A DNA stretch of 30,667 nucleotides from Pelagophyceae sp. CCMP2097 (Eukaryota > Sar > Pelagophyceae): NCBI GenBank assembly GCA_026770575.1, contig MU657336.1, positions 6,808-37,474 of the forward strand, read 5' to 3'. Below are positions 8,606 through 16,976 of the stretch, piece by piece. The number at the start of each line of letters is the position of its first letter. Positions within the stretch are counted from its first letter, which is position 1. Both the position numbers and the translations under genes were made by a program. The notes beneath the pieces are model-generated. The model had not been told where the DNA came from. It saw nothing but the letters and a program-made list of their open reading frames with translations, and did no database searches.

Positions 8606-9649
8606 TTAGGCGAACGAGAATCTAGCGCTTGCACTTTCAATTCTTGCATCGAATATTTTTAAAAATGGAATCTGGTAACCATTCAGAAAACGTTGTTTGG
8701 CGATATTTTTAAACCTCCGGGCCCGAGTCGCCCTCAGGCTAAGCTGGTAGTGTTTTTGCAAGCCTTTGAGATTCCGCGTACTCTCCAGCCCCAAGTCGGG
8801 CGCCGGTGACGCAGCCGCTTTGGCAGGGCCCAGCTGAGCCCCAGACTTGCCCTTCAAGCCCCCAAACACGCTCGGAGGGGGGGCAGTGGTGCGCAATGGC
8901 GAAAGGCCCTGGATCGTTACAACTGCCAACATTCTAAAATAAAACGCTCTCTTAAACCGCTTTTCAACCCCCCAAAAACTGGCGCAGTTGTACTGTAATT
9001 TAAGAGGTCCCACCAAATCTCGCGGACCCCTATTATCGAGCAAATTGACGGGTGGGGCCTCGTCCGTCCCGAGAAAATTTCTCCGCGGTCTCGTGCTCCC
9101 CCGAGGTCGGAAGTGGCTCAATCGACGCGCTGGGTTAAGGTGCGCTTCCCGTAACAAAGCTTTACCAGAAGAGACGACACCTGCGACGGGCCGCGGCTTA
9201 CGGTGTCGTCGGCACTGAGGAAATTTCAAGTTTTCCACGTCAAACAGGCCCATAAAAGCAAGTTTGAAGCGCCGGCCCGCTCGGTGGGGTCCTTGAGGAT
9301 GACGCCGGCGCCTCGGCGCTGCTGCATAAGTGCCAGGGGGGTGGTTCGACAACGATGGCGCAGCCGACCTCCCGAGGCCAAGATCGAGCGACAGGAGCGT
9401 CCTCCGACCGAGCTGAAGCTCTGCGCCGCACACCGAGGACCCAACTAGAGATGATCTCGACCCGCGCCAGGCGACGCGGCCTGTGGGGCCGCCACGGGGC
9501 CCGTGACCGCAATCCCCTGCCCAGAAAAACCTCTCTCTTTTCACACAGAGTAATCTGGCCACGAAGCCGAAGGGTCCTTGCCGTTTAATCAACGTCAGTT
9601 TTCGGCAAGGGCCCTTCGGGTCCTTTGATTGAAGGATCACCAGGGGCAA
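8606..9649 (-). CDS. Uncharacterised 347-codon open frame
   Basis: No family is recognised. The frame is uninterrupted for about 1 kb in DNA of moderate GC content, where a stop would be expected about every 30 codons, so its length is unlikely to be chance. The predicted product is Arg/Pro-rich and basic, with no evident membrane segment, zinc finger or catalytic motif. Recognisable stretches are FKLAFMGLFDVENLKFPQ and FKRAFYFRMLAVVTIQGL. Its 5' end lies inside dispersed repeat copy 2, so the start codon is doubtful. Third-position GC is not strikingly high, unlike the two host genes. It could be a remnant open frame of a repeat element or an artefact. Confidence 0.25.
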   Translation of the reverse strand: MPLVILQSKDPKGPCRKLTLIKRQGPFGFVARLLCVKRERFFWAGDCGHGPRGGPTGRVAWRGSRSSLVGSSVCGAELQLGRRTLLSLDLGLGRSAAPSLSNHPPGTYAAAPRRRRHPQGPHRAGRRFKLAFMGLFDVENLKFPQCRRHRKPRPVAGVVSSGKALLREAHLNPARRLSHFRPRGSTRPRRNFLGTDEAPPVNLLDNRGPRDLVGPLKLQYNCASFWGVEKRFKRAFYFRMLAVVTIQGLSPLRTTAPPPSVFGGLKGKSGAQLGPAKAAASPAPDLGLESTRNLKGLQKHYQLSLRATRARRFKNIAKQRFLNGYQIPFLKIFDARIESASARFSFA

Positions 9650-9661
9650 TTTTGTCTGTCC

Positions 9662-9700
<39 letters not shown>

Positions 9701-9830
9701 GCCGGGCCAATCCGCGAAGTTCTACCTTTGGGAGGAAAGGGCAGCAACTCGGCCGATTCAGCGATTGGTGGTTGTGCGATCGCTCAAATTGGGAATGGAG
9801 GGGTATCGGCGGAGAGGAGGGTGACGTGGT
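9558..9830 (-). repeat. Dispersed repeat copy 2 with CTGT microsatellite
   Basis: This is the inverted partner of 6585-6835. It has the same order of blocks: AAAATTGCCCCTGGTGAT on the minus strand, a CTGT run at 9653-9702, and GCAGCAACTCGGCCGATTCA. Its microsatellite is almost pure CTGT, whereas copy 1 is mixed GACA/GACG. It abuts the 3' end of the gypsy element. Confidence 0.8.
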
Positions 9831-9852
9831 TGGATTCAGTCCGCAGGTTGAG

Positions 9853-10773
9853 TCAAAATTTCTCAAGCTCGAGCAGCTTGTTGAACTGGATCTCGGACGG
9901 CTGACAGGGGTAGGAAGTCCCTACTTTCTCCAGCACGGAGCGTCTTTTCAGATCCATGTTGTATTCGTCCGCGAGCTCGAATTGGTAAACGGGCACGGTC
10001 ATTAGCCTCTCTTTAATCATCGTTCCTGTTTCCGTCAAGCGCCTCAGGTCCGTCGACAGGGGCGACGGCTGCGGGTCAAACGTCGTGGTCGTGTGCTCGT
10101 TGGGCCACTGGTAGTAGGAGCGCGGAATCGCGGGCGTCTGCTGGCCCAGCGTGACGAGGCACTCCAAAGCGGGCTGCGCAGGCGCTTGCCGCGGCGACTG
10201 CACGACGGTCAACATGACGGGGAACTGCGAAGACTGCGGCGGGGCCTCGTGCATGAGGTCCCGGTCCGATTCGAAGTTATCCAGCAAGTAGCCGAAGTTA
10301 TCCGGCTGGTTGTTCGACTGCGTTTCGCGCCACGTCTGGCCTTGGTCCGATATGACCGCGGCAATGGAGCTGCCTGAGCTCGTGCGGCTGATCGAGTTAT
10401 CGAAGATGTGCTGCATGTTGTAGAGGTGCGTCGTATATATGAGTTTGGTCGCTAAAAATATTTCGGCTTTTGGAATTATTTCAGCCTCTGGAATTTCCTC
10501 TGGGATTTTCTTTCGGTCCGAAACTTGATATGATTGACTCGACGAGGCGACTCCTCTGTGAAGTCGTTGGTTTGTTTTGCGATCGTTGCCACAATGCGTT
10601 TCTCGCGGGATGAGTTGTTGTAAGATAGATTGGGGAAGTTGGCCTCCTTTCAATAACGAGAATGTAGAATGGATGACCTTGTTCAGGTGAAGTATCGTCG
10701 TCACTTCGCGATGAGTTCGTGCCGGGGACATGGTGTATAATTTCTTGCCGTCTTTTGGGTCAATGCAGGTCCG
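9853..10773 (-). pseudogene. C-terminal extension of gypsy Pol
   Basis: This frame continues the integrase tail directly after one TAA at about 10770. The junction reads NIKTRAY, stop, RTCIDPKDGKKLYT and then SPARTHREVTTILHL, so the stop is probably a mutation inside one long Pol. About 290 codons follow without interruption to 9853. The product is hydrophilic and rich in Gln, Ser and Thr, with a likely early motif FSLLKGGQLPQSILQQ. No domain is recognised in the last 200 residues. The long open reading contrasts with the heavily broken integrase upstream. Confidence 0.55.
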
Positions 10774-11940
10774 TTAGTAGGCGCGAGTTTTAATGTTGTC
10801 TGAATAACCATTCCATAAATGTACGTGGATTGTTTGTTTATCTTCGTCGATTGCAAGTATTTCTCCGACTTGCCAATCTTTGCAAGCTTTCCCGGTCGTA
10901 TAAATGACTTTGTCTCCAATATTGAGGTCGTCCAAACTCGATGGTGGTGGGCTTATAATAGCTGGAATCTTGTCTGATTTCTTCAATGGTGCAGTAGGAC
11001 GTTCGTTATTCGTTTGCATTGAACCTTTAAAGTCCATGGTCGAAAATTCACCTCCTGGTCGGTACTTCTGTAGTCGAGAGGCCGCGATGCCCGATTTGCC
11101 ATCTCCAGTTCGAATGTGACGAAGGTCGAAGACCTTTTTGGGAGATTGCCCCTTCAATGTTGATGTGCGGGCCGGTGATGAGGTACGTGTCGTAATACTG
11201 GTTAATGAGTTTAAAATAAATATATCGAATTCTGGAAGGTAGGTGTCCCAATCGCCTTTGTTGACATTGATAAAGATGCGCATCTGAGCCAGTAAAAGGC
11301 GGCACGATTGTTCGTTTTTTTCGTTTGTCTGGGGATGCCAAGCTGATGTGAAAACCTGCTTTACTTTGAGTTACTCGCTTATGCTGTTGACAATGTCACT
11401 GGTAAAGTTGGAACCATGGTTACTCAACAGGCGGCGTGGTTATCCATGTCTAACGTAAACCGCGTCGTAAAGAAGCTTGGCTGTAGTGAGACCTTGTTGG
11501 TCCTTAACCGCTACGACCCACAAATAATAAGATAGTTGTCGATGATTGTGAAAATCACAGTATTGCCGTTGGAGGTCGCTGGGGAGAGAGGCCACACTAC
11601 GCCGACGGAGGGCGTGTCCATCACTTTCAAGTATTCAATGGGGTGTAGATCTCCATAGCGTTCATGGTGTGCTGCGGTCTACTTCTGGCAGTCATGACAA
11701 GAAGCTGTGAATTTTTTTCACGTCATATATCATAGTTTGCCAGTAGGACTGTCGTTGAAGTGCGTGGAGCCTCCGATTCATTCCCAAATACCCTGTAAGT
11801 GGAGATCTGTGGATGCGGCGTAAGAAAATCTGTTGGTACTCAGATGGTATAACCAATTGGTGATGTACTCCAGTAATTCCTTCGTGTTGGAGATATAAGA
11901 TGTTGTTCTCGACGTAATAATGTCCTCGTTTCTTCTACAC
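10774..11940 (-). pseudogene. Gypsy integrase, degenerate
   Basis: Integrase inserts the cDNA copy into the host genome. Reading in the minus direction, the H2C2 zinc-binding region shows LRRIHRSPLTGYLGMNRRL and then CHDCQK. The catalytic core follows with VIFTIIDNY, WVVAVKDQQGLTTAKLLYDA, SNHGSNFTSDIV and TSAWHPQTNEKNEQS. A C-terminal domain follows with NIGDKVIYTTGKACKDWQVG. Breaks seen: frameshifts near 11700 and 11522, and stops near 11937, 11680, 11442 and 11371. The order and spacing of motifs are normal for the family. Confidence 0.9.
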
Positions 11941-12809
11941 AGATTTGCCTTCATTGCAGTCTTGGATGGCGCGTAATAGCACCGGGTCTTCGCGTTGAGA
12001 TTTAGAAATGTCTTGAAGAGACGGACCGAGTGGGGGTCCTATATTTTCCACCGTGATTGGTAAAAGATTAACGATTTTCATCGCCGTCAGGGCCTCTTCT
12101 GATGTCTCTTCTTTAATGACTTAAACGCCCAGTTTGTCGATGTCTGGATCGATTTCAGGAATTGCATTTCGTGATAAAGCATCTGCTGTAGGAATTGTAG
12201 CATGGCGCACGTTAAATTCATAATCTGAAAGTTTTAGTACCCAGCGTGCGTACATGCCAGATGATAAGTATTGCCGCATTAATCAACAGAGGTTGCGAGC
12301 ATCAGTTCGAAGTTCGAAAGGCGAATGAAGGTGCGGTTGCAGCCGATCCACGGCCCTAATGATTACCTGCGCTTCGAGTTTGTTGGGGTGAGCTCAGCGT
12401 CGTTCCGTTGGCGTCGTCGTCCGGCTAATATAAGCGCAAACTTTGATCGGACCGTCACCTCCGCCCTTCTGAAGAAAAGTGGCGCCGAAAACTAGTTTCG
12501 AAGCGTCCACGTCTATGTAGAACGGAGCTGACATGCCTGGTAATACTAGAGCTGGAGCCGTCGTCAAAGCAGTTTGGATATCTTCAAAAGCCCCTTTTTG
12601 TGGTAGAGTAAGACTTTGGAACCTCCGTAAATGGTCGTTCGTCGTCATGAAATATAATTGAGCTGCCATCGTTGCAAAGCGCGGAATAAAGCGTCGCGAA
12701 TATCCAGTGGGGCCTAAGAACTCTTTGATGTTTGTGATCGAGCGTGGTTCTGGAAAATCGACAACCGCTCGAATCATGCCCGGGTCGATGGATATGTCGT
12801 TGCCCTTGA
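11940..12809 (-). pseudogene. Gypsy reverse transcriptase end plus RNase H
   Basis: Continues the reverse transcriptase after the nested transposon. It begins KGNDISIDPGMIRAVVDFPE, followed by FLGPTGYSRRFIPRFATMAA, and the RNase H part with FYIDVDASKLVFGATFLQKG, KLEAQVIIRAVDRLQPHL, TDARNL, ARWVLKLSDYEFNVRHA and ADALSRN. Stops occur near 12394, 12286 and 12122. The YIDVDAS block corresponds to the first catalytic Asp of gypsy RNase H. Confidence 0.92.
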
Positions 12810-13098
12810 TAATAGAGGGCTTCAGCACATTTCAAAATTGTACCAGAAACCTTTAACTGAAAGTGCGCTGCACTTTCCAATGTGTTAACTGAAAGTGCAG
12901 AGTTGTAACTGCAAGTGCGACTAGTCCGTTATCACGTCGAACGTCTCGATTGAAAGCTTTCGGAGGAGCAACGCGATGGCGCCGCGTCTGGCCGGGGGCT
13001 ATGCGCCCGCGCCGCAGCCGCGCACACGCGGGCCCGCGGGCCCGGAGGCGGCCGGCGCGGGCGCCTGGGCCCGCGCCATTCCGTCACTTCCGCTTTAG

Positions 13099-13340
13099 GT
13101 ACGGCGCCACTACGAACTACGGCTACCAGCACACTGGTAGCTTGATGTACCAGGGCATCGTCAATCCAGACGGCATCATCGTCGAGATGTGGCGGCTGTT
13201 CCAGGGCCGCATCAACGACAAGTGCCGCGGCCGCTGGTGCGCCGTTGGTGACCGTGGCTACGCCGCTGGTCCTCCGTCCCTGCACGTCCCGTTCATCGGC
13301 GTGCAAGCTCGCGTCGAGCCAGGCCGCACCTACAACATAC
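13099..13340 (+). pseudogene. Harbinger-type DDE transposase fragment
   Basis: After a good acceptor (CCGCTTTAG at 13090-13098) the frame reads YGATTNYGYQHTG, LMYQGIVNPDGIIVEMWRLF, QGRINDK, then VGDRGYAAGPPSLHVPFIG. In DDE_Tnp_4 (PIF/Harbinger) transposases the equivalents are the K..H..N.Q.VV.PDG.I block, G(R/S).HD, and the GD.GY...LL.PF block that holds the second catalytic Asp. The first Asp would lie upstream and the catalytic Glu downstream; neither is visible. The spacing between GRINDK and GDRGY is shorter than usual. The fragment is therefore truncated at both ends and internally shortened. Confidence 0.7.
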
Positions 13341-14280
13341 TGCGGTTGCGTCGGCGCCCGGACTCGCGGCAGCGCGGCCTGGAGGACGGCCGCGCCGTTG
13401 GGCATCAGCGCGCCGCCGGCGTTGGCGTCGGGCGCGCAGAGCACCCCCGTCGGCGAGTCGCCCCCGGCCCGGCCGCCGTCGTAGTAGGCCTCGTCCTCGT
13501 CCTCGTCGAATTCGTCGTCGCTCAAGTCGAACTCGACCTCGGACGCGGCGCCGCCGGCCAGGCTCGCAGGCCGCGTGTTCGCCCGCGCCCGCTTGCCGGG
13601 GCCCTTGTGCTCCGTGTTCATGCCGGCGGCGGCGGCGGCCTGCTGTCCCCGGACCATGTCGTCCATGTTGCTCTTTGCCGCCTCGGCCTTCCTCTTCTCC
13701 GCCGCACTCATGCCTTAACCTTCCAGCAGCTGGAGGCACTGGTCGTGGTACGCCTTGACGGCATTGTGGAACTCGTCGTCGGAAAAGTCGGGCCGCGGCG
13801 TCGTTTTTTCGCGGTTGATGACCTCCGCGATGACGGACGGCACCCAGCGCCAGATGGTGCTGGTACCAACACTGACACCGTTCGGGTGCTCATCCGTGTC
13901 CAAGGACAACAACGCCTTTTGAATGGCCGCGAGACGTGACACACGCCCCCCGCGCGGCGCGACGTTGTCGCCCTGCGCGGTGGAGCACGGCTGAGCCCCG
14001 GGCTTGTACGGCCCAATGACGGGGAATTCCTTGCACGCCTTCATGACCGCCAATGCCTGCTCGAGGTTGTCCGCGTCCCATTTCGCCGGTACGCCAGAAC
14101 CAGCGCGCTGGACGTCGTCCGCCTGCGCCTCGTCGGGCGCGTGCTCGCCGGGCGCCGGCAAGGTGTCCGCCTGCGTCGCACCTCAGGCCCAGGCACCAAG
14201 GGGGGCTTATAGAACCCCATCTTCCGGGAAAATGGAAAGTCGGCCTCACCGATGGCGTTCCCGCCCGCGCCGCAGCTTGC
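13300..14280 (-). pseudogene. Second protein of the Harbinger-like element
   Basis: Third-position GC is very high, supporting coding. An upstream exon contains GEADFPFSRKMGFYKPPLVP and ends at a GTGCGA donor. A 74-nt phase-0 intron (14181-14108, ending GTCCAG) leads to AGSGVPAKWDADNLEQALAV, then GTSTIWRWVPSVIAEV (possibly a helix-turn-helix) and FHNAVKAYHDQCLQLLEG. A TAA at 13717-13715 interrupts the frame, which then continues as MSAAEKRKAEAAKSNMDDMV and an acidic run LSDDEFDEDEDEAYYDGG. The frame loses coding character near 13300, where it runs into the transposase fragment on the other strand. PIF/Harbinger elements usually carry a second, Myb/SANT-like DNA-binding protein; this may be its counterpart, but I see no clear Myb repeat. 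Confidence 0.55.
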
Positions 14281-14365
14281 TGGTCCTCTGCCATGCGTGC
14301 AGTGGGTCGAACACCAAAGTCGTACCCAGGTACAGCTTTGCATGCTATTTGGTCCTTCCCGCCAA

Positions 14366-14823
14366 CACTGTCGAATTAGATTATCACCGGAAATTATTTA
14401 ACTTTTTTTTGCCCTTGAATGATGAGTGGCGCCACGCCAACCACCACCACGAGACGCCCTGGAGGCGCTTGTTGGCTTTTCATGAACTACCCTTATTTTG
14501 GCGAGTCTTTGCGAAAGCTTCTTAATTTAGTAGTTAATCGAGTCTAAACCCTCAGTACGAAAATTAAAAGTCGATAAAGGCGCCAAGGACAGTGCGTACA
14601 ACTTGGACAGTCGTGGTGGGGCACCGTGCCCGATCGCGACTGTCCAAGTTGTACGACCTTTCCTTGCTTCCTTGAGTGGTTTTTGATTTTTCGCGGTTTG
14701 GGAAGTTTCTTCTTCGCGCGCTGGTCTCCGAGGCGGCAACTAGTACGACTGGAGGGGGCGGCAAGAACGCACGCGCTAAAAATAGTTAAATTTGGCGATT
14801 TCTGTGAGGCGAATTCGACAGTG
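14366..14823. mobile_element. Non-autonomous CACTG-ended element, copy A
   Basis: The left end CACTGTCGAATT (14366-14377) is the inverse of the right end AATTCGACAGTG (14812-14823). CAA flanks both sides (14363-14365 and 14824-14826), a 3-bp target duplication. CACT(A/G) ends with 3-bp duplications are the mark of the CACTA (En/Spm) superfamily. No transposase is encoded. An internal hairpin (14596-14654) has an 18-bp perfect stem GTACAACTTGGACAGTCG. The element sits inside the right subterminal part of the Harbinger-like transposon. A second copy lies at 23543-25146. Confidence 0.8.
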
Positions 14824-14959
14824 CAAAGTTGTAACTGCAAGTGCAAAGCCCGTTGAACGATCACTAAGAGATAGAGTTTCACAATTACATACACTGTATT
14901 TGTCATTTACAAGTGTCAAGTGCAAGGTACGTACAACTTTGAAATGTGCTGAAGCCCTC

Positions 14960-15839
14960 TAATGCGCCCTAGATGTTTGATGCGGTCGAAACCGAAATGA
15001 CAATTGGACGGCTTCAAAAGGATTTTGGCTTCGCGTAAAAGATCCAGCACGATTTTGACATGCTGCAAATATTCATCTTACGTCGCACTTGCTATATAAC
15101 TATGTCGTCGATGTAAACGCGGTAAATATCCTCTTTAATAGCTGAAGCTAAAGTTTCGTTTAGAAAGCGTTGCCGGCGCGTTGCTTAGTCTGAATGGTAA
15201 TCGCAGATAGCGCCGAAGTCCTTTTGTCGTGACAAATACCGCTTTATCTCTGTCGATAGCATTGACTTTAATTTGGTGATAGCCCATTAATGCGTCGAGT
15301 TGTGTTCGGAAGTGTTTGTCTTTGCAGAATTCCAGGTGTTCATCCCGGTCTGGAATTGGATAGCTATCGCGTGTTGTGTTGAGATTCAGCTTGCGATGAT
15401 CAATGCAGGACCTCTACTTTGATTTTTGCCAAACACAAGCGACTGGAAATGCCCGCGGTCCGTCGCATGGCTCGATAATCTCGTAGTCTAAAAGCCGCTG
15501 CACTTCCTTGTCGATCACTTCCGGTTTCTGAGGTGAGGCGTGTCGTGGGTTGCATTTAATCGGCTGCGTGTCTCCAGTTCGAATAGAGTGTTCGCACTTG
15601 CCGGTGAACGGTAATACATGCGTCGGTTGGACGAAGGCAGATTCGCACTGTCGAATCGACTCAATAATCGCAGCCTCTTGGATCGGTGACACATCCGCGT
15701 TGATCATAATCTGCGAAAGGTAGTCGACAGTTTGGCCAATCTTTGGTTCCATGAAATGCGGTACGTCGAGGTAATCTTCCTGGTCTTGCTCAAGTAGTTC
15801 GACACGATGATTTCCTAGCTGCGTGTTGAGTCCGTCCAA
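14960..15839 (-). pseudogene. Gypsy reverse transcriptase, N-terminal and palm parts
   Basis: Visible in order: NPRHASPQKPEVIDKEVQRL, then EIIEPCDGPRAFPVACVW, CIDHRKLNLNTTRDSYPIPD, LDALMGYHQIKV (first catalytic Asp), RRYLRLPFRLSNAPATLSKR, the VYIDDIVI catalytic box near 15095-15120, and VLDLLREAKILLKPSNCHFG ending FDRIKHLGR at the transposon junction. Breaks: TAG at about 15412 after QKSK, a frameshift before YIDD, and a TAG directly after YIDDIVI. Because the catalytic Asp residues remain, decay is moderate rather than ancient. Confidence 0.93.
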
Positions 15840-15875
15840 TTCGTCCTGGGCGAGCGTCGAGGGATCTTCGGTGAT

Positions 15876-16214
15876 TTATGAAATAGACCGAAAGTCGGTA
15901 ACATTTTGAGTCAAATCGGATTTTGTCGCTAATTCAGACGTTACTGGGACGTTCGCGTTGACCTCGAGCACGCGAGATAATAACACAGGATCGTCAGTCG
16001 GGTTGATGGCCAGTAACGTCGCCTGGTCGGTTTCCTTCGGTAGGATGCCAGAAAGAATTGGTGAAAAGACGTTGGTTGGAACAAATGAATTGTCGCCTTC
16101 GACTCTTTGGATGGTAGCTGTAATGTTCATTAAATTCTCCTGCGTCATGCGGGCTGGAATAACGTGGTCCTGTTTCAAATCAAAGATTGTAGTAACACAC
16201 TTGGCTGTGCGCAC
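15876..16214 (-). pseudogene. Gypsy Pol linker between protease and reverse transcriptase
   Basis: About 112 codons, including KQDHVIPARMTQENLMNITA and NPTDDPVLLSRVLEVNANVP. The pattern (short beta-rich strands, a single hydrophobic anchor) is what is usually seen between protease and reverse transcriptase in gypsy polyproteins. No catalytic motif. It is bounded by stops or frame changes on both sides. Confidence 0.6.
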
Positions 16215-16232
16215 ATTTTGTGGGAGAATGTC

Positions 16233-16839
16233 TTAGCTCGAGTTGGATTTGGAAATGCTCTGCTTCTGCTCTTGTCCGAGTTCGATCTTGAGGATCGGGT
16301 TCAGCTTTGTAAGTGCGATGTAAGGCGTTTCGGCAGAGCAGTTGATGATCATGCCGAGTTTCCTGATGGCGTTGACGTCCATGAGGACATCACACGAAGA
16401 GTCACCCTCAAGGACGATCACCTTGATCCGGATGTGCGGCGTGGGTCGCTTCTTTGATCCAATGGCAAAGGTGACGTCGAGCTCGTTGATAATGCCGAGA
16501 GACTTAATTTCGTCGCAGCCAGCTCCAATTAATTTGATGCCCTGGTCTAATATTTCTTCCAAAACTTCCCCCCAGCGGTTCGAGGTACTGTCGGAAAAAG
16601 GATTCAGTGATAAGCGTGTGCGGAGCTTCACTGTTGACGTCGACGCCCATGTGCGTCATGACTGAGCAGCTGCCAAGAAAGGCTTTGACATAAGCCGGCT
16701 GTGTTCGTTTCAGTAAAGTTGGAGTTTTAGCAACCGGAGTTTCCACGATTTTCTTTTTGTTGGATTTCTGTTTGCCGACAGGGCAAACCGTGTAGGTGCC
16801 AGTGTTCTCATCTTTCTCTTTCCCTGTGGCTGTGTCCAT
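16233..16839 (-). pseudogene. Gypsy retropepsin-like protease, frameshifted
   Basis: The N-terminal half (16839-about 16600) holds MTHMGVDVNSEAPHTLITES at the position of the active-site strand. The expected D(T/S)G is not present; the sequence reads DVNSE, so the catalytic motif is either degraded or unusual. After a frameshift near 16590 the other frame continues with EEILDQGIKLIGAGCDEIKS and the C-terminal flap motif DVLMDVNAIRKLG, comparable to the ILG-type motif of retropepsins. Both halves fit the spacing of a retropepsin. Confidence 0.65.
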
Positions 16840-16976
16840 GGTCCCTAAGAGGGAGAAACAGCCTTGGTCAGTTTGTCGATCTTTCGCTCCTGTCTTTTAA
16901 AGCGCTCGTCGACGTCCTGTGTCGTGTTTTGCGTGGTTGGCCCGTCGTCTCTAGTCGTTTTCCATCGAGTTGTTTT

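Larger units (their letters stand above)
12814..14959. mobile_element. PIF/Harbinger-like DNA transposon inside gypsy reverse transcriptase
   Basis: Terminal inverted repeats: the left end from 12815 and the reverse complement of the right end from 14959 both read GAGGGCTTCAGCACATTTCA, and match for about 29 bp with one mismatch. TAAT flanks both ends (12810-12813 and 14960-14963), consistent with a 3-bp TAA or AAT target duplication as in PIF/Harbinger, or with 4 bp. Removing the element and one TAAT joins FDRIKHLGR to IIKGNDISID in frame with normal spacing. Subterminal motif GTTGTAACTGCAAGTGC occurs near both ends. Inside are a plus-strand transposase fragment and a minus-strand second protein, in convergent orientation. 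Confidence 0.88.

Noticed and set aside
12950..13939. 329-codon plus-strand frame in the Harbinger-like element
   Set aside because: Only about 13099-13340 resembles transposase. The later part is the antisense of a strongly coding minus-strand frame.
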